From Boswellia sacra (lineage: Eukaryota > Streptophyta > Magnoliopsida > Sapindales > Burseraceae): a DNA stretch of 64,000 bases. The notes below the pieces were generated by a model. That model was not told the DNA's origin, did not search any database, and saw nothing but the letters and a program-made list of their open reading frames with translations. Position numbers and translations under genes: made by a program. This document shows positions 21,754 through 33,986 of the stretch, in pieces; position 1 is the stretch's first letter, and the number at the start of each line of letters is the position of its first letter. The DNA lies in contig SNVD02015992.1 in the NCBI GenBank assembly GCA_013180625.2, positions 1 through 64,000 on the forward strand, read 5' to 3'.

Positions 21754-24608
21754 TTATACACCGGCAGCTGAATTCAGCAGAGCCAAGTACTCATTTAATG
21801 CTTCACCTTCTTTTGTGATTTCAATATCATAGTCTGCAAAAGCATCTCCTGTTAATTCATTAGCAAGTTCATCCTCCATCTCCACATCCCGGTTCTCTGT
21901 CACACTGGTTGTTGATGTACCTTCGGCTTTTGTACAACTTGGGCCAACATTGTCAGACGTTGAAATGGAAGAACTCGCATCATCGCTGTTATTGGTAACT
22001 AGGACTGGGAGGTTTGTCCCAGATTGCTCAAGTAATCGGGTCATTGCTTGCTCAAGAGTGCAACCATCCTGACAAACTTCAACCACTGTACACAAGAAAA
22101 CTTATGATGTCTCAGTAGAAAACAAAATACTGAGCTAACCGTGAAGACCCAGTTGCAGTGTTCTGTCCAGTGGAATGCAAAAAGGATTTGCCCACCAAAT
22201 AACAAGAAAATTAAATAACCATAAAATATGCTGATTTAATGTACCTCTTGATCGTGGAAAACCCATAGAAACAAGACGTTCAATCATAGTTTCTTTTCTT
22301 TGTTGATGTCTTTTCCTTTTCCTCGATTCAATATCAAGCTGAAGTTCAAACAAAGTTACTGATATAAATGTCTGAATTTAATTCAAGTAGAAAATTTTAT
22401 GAGAAAAAGAAAGTAACCTGTAAGACAGAATTCATTTCTGGATTTGTCAAGTCATCCAATGCCTTTTGTGTGTCATTCTCAGTTCTTCTAAGTGCTTCAG
22501 CAGCAAGCTCTTTCTCAAACCTGCCAACATAAGCACTCTTGTAAAGGTTCTTGTACTTTAAATATAAACAAGTTCGTTGTAGACAGAAGCTTTATATATA
22601 TCCAGTTGTATAGAAGCATATCAAAAAGAAAGAATGGAAATAACAAGTTCGTTGTAGACAGAAGCTTTATATATATCCAGTTGTATAGAAGCATATCAAA
22701 AAGAAAGAATGGAAATAATTTGTCTTGCTTACCCAATGGATACTAATTCTTTTAACTTTTGGAGATCCACTGCTTTCTTCAAGGGTGTCATTCCATACTT
22801 TTTTTGCTCCCTGCAAACATGTTAGGTGATATTTAATAAAAATGACAGATATAATATTTAGAGTTTTTTTTTTTTTTTTTTTTGGGTTTCTGAACCAATT
22901 TTATTTGATGGTAATTTATCAAATGAAACCTACAAGATTTCATCTCTTCGCCTTATATTTTCCTCCCTTTCCTGAGCTCTCTTTGCCTTCTCCTCCACAA
23001 GAAAATCAATGGCACTCCCAACATCTTGATTGTTTATTCGCAATGCCCTTTTTGCATCATGCTCTCTGAAACCCATGCTCATAACCAGGGATAAGGCTTC
23101 ATCTGGCACTTGTAGCTGAAATCAGCAACACTTATGTAAATATGTGGAAACAAAAGGTTGGATCCCAAAACAAAACAAACCAGGTAAACAGAGCAATTCG
23201 TGCTCTGTTCTAAAAAACACCAATAACTCTATTTCTCAGATCATGTAGGTATATTTGAATCACCTGGAAGAATTTTGCTTCCGCTGAGGTCAATGACTTC
23301 CGAGATTTATCAAACTGACCACTATGATATGCCACCACCCCTTCCAACAGCTCCATTCTCAAATGTCTACAAATATATGATAAATAGAACTTAGCTACAC
23401 ATAACATACCAAAATATTCAAACCCGCATCCTGGGTCATAGATACCAAAATTTTTGAAGATAAACACTTACAATGCAAGTTCTGGATGGCGACCAGCTTG
23501 AAGCACTCTCATACGTGAGGAGTCTTTCCCGTGAGATCGTTCTATTCCTTCTCTAGCTTTTTCGAGACGTGCTCCTGCCACTGAAAGCCAACTAATATCT
23601 TGCAGCATGAAATAGCACCAGACCATGTCTATTTGCAGTATTGGAACATTGTCTACAAGCTGAAAGAAGGGGGAAAAAAAAAGCAGAAAATTCTTAAGGG
23701 AGTTGAAGTTGACAAGAAGAAACTGTCACAGTTACATCTGTATTGAGATTAGCCATGTCATGGGTTTGAAATTAATTTTAAAAAAAAAAGTTAAATTCAA
23801 ATAACTCATGACACATGCCAAATTTTGTTGGAGATGCGGATGCAACTTCCCAAGGCTTAGGTGATTACGTAATTGGAGGTACACTAATAAAAAAGAATTC
23901 CAAGATTTTTTTATTTTTTATTTTTTAAAGAAGCAATAAGAGAAGCCTGTTTCAATCTTATTCCTCGAAAAACCAAGTTGATGAACTTATTGCTGACTAG
24001 AAACTGGAAATCAACTTTCCAAGAAATGAACACATGTAATACATATTCAACCAAGTTATTTATACAGCAGCTGAAATGACTAGAGCAATTTTCAGTTCAA
24101 TCAAATGACTAAATCCCCACAGTGCCATGAAATGGCTCAAACTGATTGATCTTCACTGGGATAGATTTAAATAATCATTTTAAATTAGAAAAGTCAAGGA
24201 TTTGCTCACCTCAAGGACCTTGGGATCACAAAGAGAGAAAGCTTCCTGCAACAAGGAAGAAAACAAATGCACACATTAATCGCCTGTCTTATTCACAGGA
24301 ATTATTTTGACCTAAATATTTCACAACTGACTGCTGTGGCAAAAAAATTATTTTGCCCAGATAACCTAAACAAGAGAGAGAGAGAGAGGTTTAACCAATA
24401 TATAATATAATTTATTTTTTTCACCATAGATGTCAAGAACTACACAAACTTCCATATTCTCTAAGGCAGTCAAAAAAGAAACCAAGATGTTGACAGCTCC
24501 CACCCCAACACCACCTGCTCCTTGCAGGGCAAGGAATATTGAATCGATTGTCTTCCCAGAATCATATCACAGAAACAGTAATTACAACTTATTTCAAATT
24601 TTATGAAC

Positions 24609-24639
<31 letters not shown>

Positions 24640-26550
24640 TCAGAAAAAAGTAACAGTAAACTGACCTCTCCCATGGTAAGAATTTCCAATGCATCCTTAT
24701 ACATGTGCCTTCTAATTAGACTCTTACCATTAGCATGAAGCATCAAACCCATCATCATTGCCCTATCAAATGACAATTCAAAACTTACTCTAAGAGACAA
24801 AGGACCATTAAAGTTCAGGAAATATCGCCCACAAATATATTCAACTAGAGACAACAGTACAAGCAATATCTATTGACATATCATACCGTCGATCAGTCTC
24901 AGATCCAAATTGTATCTTCTGTCCATTCTGATCTTCAAGTTCTAAATTGAAGTCCTCAACTGGTAATGAACCATCTGCATGTCTCTTGACAAGTGCAGCT
25001 GCAGCTGCCCTATCAATTGGACGGCAATGTTGAAAAGTTAGAATGTAGTTAATATGAAGATTATGTATTTTAATCAAGAGAGTCCATTTTTCCCCTTTGG
25101 TCATCAGCATCAAAAGAAAAGAAAAGGATAAATACACATATGAACTTTTCAGCAATATAATGGAAAAACTGAGCACTGTTAGTGTCACTAGGAGTGTCAG
25201 TTGAGAAAAGCAAAACAAAACATTTAATATATTCCTCACCTTAGGATATTTACCAAATGGGTGAAAAATTCATGTATATGCTTTTGTTTACAACTAAATT
25301 ACCGTGGATATATGTTGTCTGACTAATCAAGTTCAAGTACAGACAGGACACAAGTTGAACTAAACGGTTTATCAAGAACAAAATCAATCTGAATATCATA
25401 CTTAGAAGGAAATTATATTGCTAAATTACATAAGAGACTGGGACATGAATTAAATGAAATATTGTGAGTAATGCCAAGGCTTAAAAAAAAAAAAAATCAT
25501 ACCTTTTTACCAAAAAAAATAAGAATAATAAAGGATTCCTTTCAAATTAGTTAATGCCAGAATTTTAGTTAGTTGAGGTGAGCATTACCCAAGGAAAAAA
25601 AGGGTCTCAATAGGGCTTCAAAACATGGCATGAACAAAGGTCTTACGTTGTGGTAGGCATAGCCTTTAAGCCATCATTTCAAATATGAATGTGAATATCT
25701 TGAGGGAGGTACTTATAGGCCACTACCACTACCTCGCCACAATGTTCGCCACTAGCTCGCCACAATGTTTGCCACTACCTACCGCAATGTTCATCACTGC
25801 CTAACCCCACAAATTGTTGATTTTACCAGTTATCCTCAGCAACTAAACAATGCACAGATCACAACACACCAAACTCACAATCCAAATTGCATTATTATTC
25901 ATATACAACCCAAAGCATACAGCATCCTTCATATAAAAACAAAATCACACCACAACGTAAATCCTAGAAAAATTTACTTCTCAATCGGCTAAACCCATTG
26001 CCAATCATAAACCCAGATGTCCATCACACCCCACAAACCTATTACACCAAAACTGTTTCTACAGAACCAACAGATAAAAATGGTAAGTAAAGTTCCTCAC
26101 CAGTAATCGTTTAATCAAAGCCAACAAACAGATAATCAAAAAGATGCCAAGCTAATTTGCAGTTAAAAAAGCAATTAAAACTAGTAAACAATTAATCGAA
26201 AACCACATAATTCCACACAAGGAGCACCAAAAGACAAAGTTTGATGAAAAGAGGGCTCACTTGATGCGGGTGAATCGTCGAGAGCGTTCTTCTTCAGCCA
26301 TCAAAGACTTGCCCTCATCAACAGAAAGACGAGTGGCAAGAATCTTGGCGTTGTTCTTGATACCCAATTGGGTCAGCTTTTCACATCCATCACCGTCTTT
26401 CAAGACCTTACCAGCAAATATCAAGTTGATCGTAGCAGGCAAGATGCTTGATCGCTTAGCCACCTCTTCCCTCAACATGGGTACCGTCCAATTCTCCAAG
26501 TCTACCTCTAACACGCCTGCCCATGTGCCTGCTATCTTCAATTTAGCCAT
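21754..26550 (-). CDS. NUB1: NUB1 homologue: ubiquitin-like plus triple UBA protein (11 exons)
   Basis: Exons on the minus strand: 26550-26261, 25009-24887, 24762-24666, 24245-24210, 23659-23472, 23366-23264, 23115-22934, 22810-22733, 22520-22418, 22338-22245, 22085-21754. All introns are GT-AG; the exons sum to 1626 nt, so 541 residues plus stop, close to Arabidopsis NUB1. Residues 1-80 are a ubiquitin-like domain (GTWAGVLEVDLENWTVPML, INLIFAGKVLKDG). The middle is a helical region. UBA domains lie near 280-320 (VMSMGF), 353-392 (LVSIGF) and 418-455 (LVSMGF), with a basic RKRKRHQQRK stretch at about 404. The tail is acidic. Human NUB1 binds NEDD8 and FAT10 and delivers them to the proteasome; a role in NEDD8/ubiquitin turnover is inferred. 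AATAAA on the minus strand at 21723-21718 is a likely poly(A) signal. This is the only intact host gene here. Confidence 0.95.
22567..22716. repeat. 75-bp tandem duplication in NUB1 intron 8
   Basis: Two head-to-tail copies (22567-22641 and 22642-22716) appear identical over 75 bp, starting 'aacaagttcgttgtagacag'. The copies lie wholly within the intron between exons 8 and 9, so the protein is unaffected. The lack of divergence means a recent duplication or an assembly duplication. Confidence 0.93.
24375..24388. repeat. Short (GA)n tract in NUB1 intron 3
   Basis: A GA dinucleotide run in the intron between exons 3 and 4. Confidence 0.85.
24610..24636. repeat. Poly(A) tract in NUB1 intron 3 (poly(T) on the gene strand)
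   Basis: A run of about 26 A on the plus strand lies about 30 bases past the donor side of exon 3. It is a U-rich intron element on the transcript strand and a likely sequencing-error hotspot. Confidence 0.9.
25733..25801. repeat. 23-bp tandem repeat, three units, in NUB1 intron 1
   Basis: Units begin at 25733, 25756 and 25779, with consensus near CTCGCCACAATGTTCGCCAC. The third unit is diverged. It lies inside the 1.25-kb first intron. Confidence 0.85.
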
Positions 26551-27096
26551 CCTAGACTTGACTCAGTGAAGACTTCAGAGACAAGTTTGAGTTTCAGTTT
26601 CAGCATTAAAGTCTTAAAAAATAAAGTAGCTCCAAAAAGAGGACGGCACTTTCCTGGGAACGAAGTTTGTTTTGTTGCTACTCTTGTGCTATTCTTTGTT
26701 AGCCTCATTTCACTCTCGGCTCGGCTCGGCTCAAGAGTTTTTGGGGCCTAAATCAAAATTTATAAAACAGGTTTTTCCATATTTCATAGTAATTTTGTTT
26801 GTACTGTTTATTCCATCATCGAATGTTTATTAATCTATTTTTATTTTTATTGTTTTACATTTTTATTAATGTGCTTTGTTTTAGGGTTCAACTTGTTTAC
26901 CTGATTTTTTTTCTTAATTTTTCATATGTAGATTTATATTTTCTAGTGGACTTACCGAAAATTAAAATAAATAAATAAAAATATTGATAAAAATAAAAAT
27001 AATTTAGATAATTACAGAAACTGAAATTATATTTATATAATATACAATCTGTTTTTTTAGTAACCTTGACAGAATACGAGAGAGTTTGATAAAAGA
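26551..27096 (-). promoter_or_regulatory. NUB1 5' UTR and promoter region
   Basis: On the minus strand a TATAAATT word (plus positions 26757-26764) is about 210 bases upstream of the ATG, and a CTCGG repeat (26712-26733) lies between them. The first base of the neighbouring MULE is at 27106, so only about 340 bp separate the TATA box from the transposon. No motifs were tested functionally. Confidence 0.4.
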
Positions 27097-27105
27097 ATAG
27101 TATAT

Positions 27106-27205
27106 GGGGTATTAGGCGACCTCTTACTATTAGGTCTTAAAATAAACCCAGCCCTTTTCAAAAACCAGCAAAAAACCCCTACCATTACCCTCCGTTCTAT
27201 TAAAT
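27106..27205. repeat. Left terminal inverted repeat of the MULE
   Basis: It aligns with the reverse complement of 33878-33977. Shared blocks include GGGTATTA, GCCCTTTTCAAAAAC, AAAACCCC and CATTACC followed by CGTTCT, with indels. Confidence 0.88.
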
Positions 27206-27545
27206 TCGGAGAAAAATTATCTCATTCAATGCATTTACTAATTCACCCCTGCCATTCCAATTTTTCCACATTAAATGTCTGACAGCATCAGAAGGCAATT
27301 ATGACATTCGAAAATTCTATTATTTATGAAAAAAGGTAAAACTTTTTAAACTTTGATTCCAATATTGTCCCCAGGCATTAGTGTGAAAATACATAAGTAG
27401 ACATGTTGAAACAAGATTCAATGCAATCGGACCGTTGGATTGCATGCTCCAACAGTCATGTTCCAACAGCCCTCCATTCATGGCTATAAAGGAGTCCTTG
27501 TAGTGTTGTGCATGATCCAGTTTTTGGCCTAGGCTTATAGCTAGA

Positions 27546-28028
27546 ATGGTTGATAGTTATAGCAGTACTTTAGTAAAAAATGACTCAAATTCTGTGAGGA
27601 GGATTTGTGAGAAGAAGAACATAAATGGAGGGTTGATTAAGTTTAAGAATAGAAGGTGCAAGTGTAATAAGAGAGCAAGGGTAAGGATTTCAGAGTCCTC
27701 TAAGAATCCTATCAAGCTTTTTTTCTTTTGTCCTACTGGGGCATGCAATTACTACTCTTTTTGACAACCTAACTTAGATGAATATAGCCCTAAAGTTGAG
27801 TATGGTGTGGAATGTAATGTTGATATCAACCTGAGGATGAACTGAGGGTAATGAAGGCTAGGATTTCCTCTATTGAGCTGATACAGGCTGAGATGCATGT
27901 AGAAATTAGACATTTGAAGGCAAGACAAGTTGCATTTGAAAGAAGTGAAAATGGATGGACAGTGAGTCAATGTTTGTGTATTTTTAGTGGGGTTGTACTA
28001 GCTATCATACTATGTAAAATGGTATAAT
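27546..28028 (+). pseudogene. MULE-borne GRF zinc-finger protein with coiled coil and C-terminal membrane segment
   Basis: The ATG frame at 27546 (72 codons) contains CKCNKRARVRISESSKNP, then FFFCP and a C-NYYS ending. This is the C-x-C...NP...FF-C...C-F/Y pattern of GRF-type zinc fingers. After a break, a frame from about 27852 gives an amphipathic helix (IQAEMHVEIRHLKARQVAFE), then a hydrophobic segment (CIFSGVVLAIILC) ending at a stop at 28028. Small plant GRF proteins of the At4g04775 type have the same order, which suggests one original ORF broken between 27764 and 27850. Its transposition role, if any, is unknown; it may bind nucleic acid. Confidence 0.6.
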
Positions 28029-28439
28029 GCATGAGAATGTGCAGTTGAATGCATCAATAAGAATGAGTTTTGAGCAATAGCAGAGAACATGTACAACAAC
28101 ATTCTTCCTAGCACTAACACAATTCCCATAAAACAACAAACAACATTATCAACATACCACACAGATAATTCATTCTTACAATTATAAGAGATTATAAATA
28201 GCAAATGAAGCAGCAATCATTTGATAACCCTTACAAATAACAACAGATAATTGGTATGTCTAACCAAATTGAGTTGTGAGATAGGTTATACATCCAATTA
28301 CCCTAAAAGAAATCAGTTCTACAACGAACTACAACAAAAGAGATCAGTCTCATATCTCCCATATAAGAATGAGCATTCGTAAAAGATATCAAAAACTAGT
28401 GGCAGTCCCACGAAGTCAGTTGGCTAACATCACTACAAA

Positions 28440-29352
28440 AAGACAAGTTTGAGCTATTGCCAATTTAAAATAACTACGCCTTTTGCATGTTGATAAAATA
28501 ATTCATTTATTAGAAAACAATTTTAAAAGGATTCAAGTAGTAGAAAAGAATTTAAAATTGAACAATTTTCACCACATCATGTTAGTCAAGGATTTGTTTA
28601 CCTATTATGGAGATGGAATCATTTGTTCCTTCTTCATTAGGTTGGGATGGTGGCGGTTGACTTCCATGTTAGGCAAAATGGTAGTTGTCTGGTTGCACTG
28701 CATGATCCTGTGATGTTGTTGCACCAGATGGGTCCTATAGTAAAAAAAAAAAAATAAATAAAGTAAGTTTGCTGTAAATATATGTAAAATAAACTTGTGA
28801 TTTAAGATATCACCTGAGCAATTTTTTTCCTCTTATTGTTATTTTGAGGGGAAGTCCTTTTGTTATGCCCCAGTTAATGACAAACTGAACAATTAAAAGA
28901 ACCAATCTCAATCACCTTTGGCCCCTCATAAATGTCCTTTTTCCTTGCTGTTTTCGGCCTACCAGGAGGCCTTTTAACAATTGGTGGGTCGAGGTTGCCA
29001 TGCTCAACCTCAGGCCATAAGCTCTCATCTGGTACAAGTTAGATCACTACCTTATATGTCAGCAAATACCTTCTTTGGTTAAGGACTCATCAACAAAATG
29101 TCTTATAAGAAGCCTCTTGAAGTTCAAGCATGGAATTACATGGCCACATGGTATGCCACTTATTTTGCCATAGGCCACAATCATAACATTTGCTCTTTAG
29201 CTTTACAATAACAAATCTATGAGGAGTTATAACCTCAAAACTTGTCCTCTCAACACCATATTGTCTCATATGTTCTTCCTAGCTTATAAGCCATATCAAT
29301 CTTATGTTGCAGTTTTGGAGGGAATTCAGTTTCCTTTTTTTTTTTGGCCTTC
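28440..29352 (-). pseudogene. MURA transposase C-terminus: SWIM zinc finger and zinc knuckle
   Basis: Minus-strand translation past the solo LTR shows the SWIM signature CYDCGLWQISGIPCGHVIPC near 29120-29190. Then come a basic PPGRPKTARKK segment and a CCHC-like CSVCHxxGHNKR near 28860-28890. These are the standard C-terminal modules of MURA, which bind DNA. Stops interrupt the frame. The A-run at 28741-28753 lies near the end of the coding similarity. Confidence 0.82.
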
Positions 29353-30777
29353 TTATGTGATGCGTTCGAAACTAGCAAGTATACTAGTCGTACAAGTAAT
29401 AAAGTGATAAGTAAGATATCGTTCCCACGAGGATTGATTCTAATTGAATTTGTTATTTTCCAGCAACAATAAACTAAACAGGGGGGGTTTTGTTGAATGA
29501 TTAACTAAATGAAATAAGAATGCAAATTAAAGAATAACAAAACAGAAAGTTAATTTGAATGAAAAATCAATGAGAGAAACCTGGTTAAGGGATCCTTCTC
29601 TACCACAAGATATGGATTTGCGAATTAATCGTAGAATTGTCATCCAATTACACCATTGAAGTTATCAACCGTAGATAACAACAAGCTCTGTTATCCCAAT
29701 CTTTCCTTACTTTGTTGTTAAATAAAATAGGCTCTTTACTTAATCTCTATCCATTAAACAACCTAGAACAAGCTCTCTAAATTTAATTCAATGGATGCAT
29801 TATGATAAGAAAGATAGGTTGATCTAAGCAATAAACACACAAGCTCGGATTATTTAACTTAGGTTGTATTCTCCAATTGCAATCTCTGATCACAATTTTG
29901 CTACTAAGGATTAGAAATTCAAGACAATTACGGATCAAGATTTCTAATCTAGCAATAGACAATATCCAGATTATATTCAGTTGGCCATTCCAAATACAAT
30001 CCAGCAAGCAATCATAAGCATTAAACATGGAAAATACAAGCAACTTCAATTAGAGAATTGGATAACAATTCCTTGCACAATCAACTTCATAAAAACCATA
30101 TCAAGGGCTTTGAAATCACCCTCAACCAATTCAGATTTAGTTACACATATTTAGATAGAATACAAATACAATACAATATGGAGACATTCCAGAAAATGAA
30201 AGGGAAAGGGAAAACTTAGCAAATTTGATGAAATCTCTTAGGATTTGTAGTTCTTCCTCTTTCCAAGCCTTCAATCTCCTTCAAGAACTCCAAGAGATGA
30301 GAGAAATCCAAAAATGCAGCCTCCTCCCACGTTTTTCCTCTTCAAGTTGTCAAAATAAAACCCTAAAATGTGTTTAAATACTCTGCTACAGTAACCTGCT
30401 ACAATGTCCCGTATTATACATGCTACAGTGATTTGTGGAATTACATTTCTATACTTCTCACATTGTTTTGATTATAACTTTTGGTACACTGAATGGATTT
30501 ATAAACCGTAAATTTCTCCAGAAAATAGACTTCCAGAGCTTTCCAACGGTATATAATACGTCATCGGGTTCATTGTATATCAATACAATTAAATCCGAGA
30601 ATATGGTTGACTAGTAGAGGTGAAAATGAAGGGTTTTACTCTATTTTTGTTCAAGTTGCTCCAAAACTCCTACAAATATCAAAACCACACAAAAACATAA
30701 AAATACTAAGGAATATAGCAAAGAAACATGGACGAATTGATATGAAAATGATATATAATTAGACACCTATCATTATG
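29353..30777 (-). mobile_element. Solo LTR (family A, Athila-like) inside the MULE, TTATG target duplication
   Basis: The LTR is 29358-30772 (1415 bp), an inverted copy of the LTR at 750-2165 and 38551-39972. TTATG is present at 29353-29357 and 30773-30777. MURA coding sequence is continuous across it. It therefore inserted after the MULE and has since lost its internal region by LTR recombination. Confidence 0.95.
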
Positions 30778-33013
30778 CCTATTTCTAAGCCTCTTTATCA
30801 CCTTTCTCATATAACCTTCACACAAGCCTAGGATTGAACCACTCCTATAGTTGTCAATCCAATGTCGAAAGATTCATTCATGTTATTTGTAACATGATCT
30901 AATTTGGAGTAGGTGTCAAACAACTGTTTTGATCATAACTCAACTGGAATTCCTTTGAGATAGTCATACTGTTTGGTTACAATTTTATGGATTTCAGCCA
31001 TTACATCATCAAAGTCTTTTTTGTAGGCTGATATGCTTGCTCTCCAAAACAAATCTTTCAAATCTAACTTGGCATTTTGCCCCCTCAAGTTTTGGTATAT
31101 GTGCCTTGCACAGAGTCTGGCTCTTGATCTAGTTCATGTATCATCAATGGCTCCAATGAGGCTTTTTCGTTACGAATGTGCATCTTCTGTTGTCTCCTAG
31201 GTAATCATGTAACAAGTTCAAAAACCATCTCTAAGACTTTGAGTTTTCAGCCTCACAGATGGCTATTGCTAGTGGAAACACTCATCTATTATAGTCTATT
31301 AAGATAGCTGCTAGCAGGATACCCTTAAAGGGTCCTTTGAGGTGGCATCCATCAACACTTATGAACCTTCCGCATCTTCTCAAAAACCCTTCCTTTTGTG
31401 TTGGAAAAGATAGGCAAAACCTCTTGGATATGGGATTAACTGATGCACTATCCCTGTCGGCTAGAATTTTCATATAGATCCTCTTATTTGACTCCATAAT
31501 AATATTTGCATAGTTATATAGATTCTTGAAGGCCTTTTTGTATATGGTTACCGCCAAGGACTTATAAAATCCTTTTCTTGGCCTTGTACAGCCTCTGTAG
31601 TCCCACCTCAATATGGTATTGCTGCTTTAATGTTGCTTCATTAACTTGAAAGGCATTATGGGGTTATTTTTGATAAGGTCAAACAATTTTTTAGCAATCC
31701 AAGAGGAAGTAACTTCTTCACACTTGGGTTCTCTTGCACAGTTATGCACAAGATTGTAAATCTTCACAATGAAGGACCCCTTATTCTATAGTTTCGCATA
31801 AATCCTCCATAGGCATTCTAAGTCCATATACTTGCAAGCTATTCTGTCACTATCATTCTTTACTCTCTTATAACCAAACCCCTCTTGTATAATGAAATCT
31901 TTTAAGACTTCCCAAAAGTGGTAAATATTTCTAAATACATCTCCAACATGGAACTATATTTCACCATAGTTCTGTTGTTTTACCATACCCCCCTTCTCAA
32001 TGCCGTAGCTAATCTAGCTTATGGAGTTTCTTCTTCACTATCATATTCTTCATCAAAGACAAGCCCAACTAATGCATCACCCCCTGAAGAATAATAAGAT
32101 AATTTATCATCACTATCTAACATCTTAGACTCTGAATTTGAGGTAGCTCCTTAACTGTCACTTGACAGCTGTCCATGCATTTGCGTTTCATTCTCTTCAT
32201 TTTGACCTTGACTTATTGTACTTTTATCCTCACTATCTGTGGCCTCTATCTCACCGTCCTCACAAACAACCTCTTCAAACTCCATATCCTCTTCAATGTC
32301 ACTGCCTTCAGTATCTGCATTTCCCCTATCACTCTCTAGAACAAACTTCCTCGTGCCATTTTCAGTATCACCCTATAAATCACTTTATTGTTCCCATTTC
32401 CAACATTACCCTCTAAATCACCCTCATTGTTTCCCTTTTCCATCTCACACTGTAAATCACAATTCATGTTTGCCTTTTCACCACCACCCTATAACTCACA
32501 CTCACTGTCTCCCTTTTTCCTAATCTAACTTAACGTCAAGCTTATTGTTTCCTTTTTCCTACCTAACTCTAAATCACACTTACTATTTCTCTTTTCGCTA
32601 TTAGTATCAACATCACACTCATAGTTGTCCTTTCCCCCATGACCTTCTAAATTACACTCACAATTAGTGTTTCCTGCATTCTCTATTGCATTTGCTTTGG
32701 CAAAGCTAATGTTGGTGGTGACTCTGGAAAAATAACTTGAAGAGGAGCATAGTGCATCACAAACTCAATCATATAGATCAAGGATTGTCCACAACATCTC
32801 GACCTCCTCATTAGACTTCAAATGATGGGATTCGTCATTCCAAGGGAAGACAACATGAAGGCTCACATTTTCGTTCTTATCATTTACCACTGCACTCAAA
32901 CCGACCTTCAATTTGGCCCTCAAGATTATTGACAACAACAAACATTCATTAGGATCAATCCACCCTAAGTCAAGAACCTTTCCGAGATGTTCTTTACTCA
33001 AAGAGGGAAGCAT
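30778..33013 (-). pseudogene. MURA transposase N-terminal and catalytic regions
   Basis: From 33013 downwards on the minus strand there is an N-terminal domain and an acidic, repetitive linker. The MuDR DNA-binding domain (about 31740-31950) follows, with the C-x-W-I-A and CAREPKCEEVTSSW-like parts. Then comes the MULE transposase core with the signature FISVDGCHLKGPFKGILLAA at about 31310-31370 and the downstream LGDNRRCTFV and LRGQNAKLDLKDLFWRAS blocks. The VDGCHLKG aspartate is the first DDE residue. Several stops and frameshifts disrupt it. It acts in the nucleus, binding TIRs and cutting. Confidence 0.88.
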
Positions 33014-33877
33014 CTCTAAACACTACATAGTACATGTAAGGAAAAATTTAATCTAATAATAAACAAAGACATGCAATAACGTTGTCAAACTCATAACTGA
33101 ATACATTCATTGACAACCAACATTGACCGACCCATATGTGACGGTATCGAAATTTGTTTCCAAATACATGCAAAGTTTAAAACTTTACCCTCAAATGACC
33201 AACAAATACGTGCAAAGTTTAATACTTTACCCTATTTGCTACATGTAATCACTCCAAAAAATATAAAAATGTGAAAAGATAAGTTCTTTTTCTAATGTAA
33301 TCAATAAATCGACTAAATCACAAATGACCAACAAGAATCAACACAGCTTAACACCAAAGTAACATTCCTTAACACTCACACCACATTCAAACAACAAAGT
33401 AATCTTTTTTACACAAACCCACCACAGCCACTTCTAAAAAATTATTCGAGTTTGCATTTTTTTTGAAGAAAAACTCCTGAAAATAACTTCTTTGATGGAG
33501 AAACCAAGTTTTACTTCAAATCAACCAAAGCATTGCCATACTCTAAGAAAGAAAAACAATAGTCCAAATTGAAACCAAACACCAACCTGCGCTCACGAAC
33601 GACGTTGATGTTCCCTTCCACGAATAGCAACACTACATTGTCACCAAATCCTTACTGTATCCACTTCCTCAACACGTCTACAAAGCCTTTTTGCCTTCCC
33701 ACTTCCCGCCTAAAATAGGAGACTTCACTAGTTTAAGCAAAAACAATCCAGAACCAAACTTTTTACCTTTTCACTTAACTTAAGCAATCATATAAAAGTG
33801 CACAATTCCTATGTTTCACTTTTCCACTGAAAAATTATCAGGTTCAAGTCAAGTTACTCAATTACCCTTGCCTGTCA

Positions 33878-33977
33878 GAACGAAAGGTAATGATAAGGGG
33901 TTTTCTACTAGTTTTTGAAAAGGGCTCGTACTGCCTGATTTTTGACTCAATATTAGGGGGTCACCTGATAATACCCT
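33878..33977. repeat. Right terminal inverted repeat of the MULE
   Basis: Inverted counterpart of 27106-27205. The outermost base differs (AGGGTATTA against GGGGTATTA when read inward). Confidence 0.88.
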
Positions 33978-33986
33978 ATAGTATAT

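Larger units (their letters stand above)
27097..33986 (-). mobile_element. Mutator-like element (MULE) with 9-bp target duplication
   Basis: The element is 27106-33977. ATAGTATAT is duplicated exactly at 27097-27105 and 33978-33986; a 9-bp duplication is the Mutator signature. Ends are GGGGTATTA and AATACCCT, and imperfect TIRs of about 100 bp share the words GCCCTTTTCAAAAAC and CATTACC. Inside are a decayed MURA transposase on the minus strand and a short GRF-zinc-finger ORF on the plus strand, in convergent arrangement. A solo LTR (29358-30772) with its own TTATG duplication interrupts MURA; without it the MULE is about 5.45 kb. Multiple stops make it non-autonomous now. Confidence 0.95.

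Noticed and set aside
26261..26569. 102-codon plus-strand ORF
   Set aside because: It is the antisense shadow of NUB1 exon 1.
28433..28444. CACTACAAAAAG word as a CACTA-element terminus
   Set aside because: It lies inside the MULE, has no inverted partner at a reasonable distance and no 3-bp target duplication was seen.
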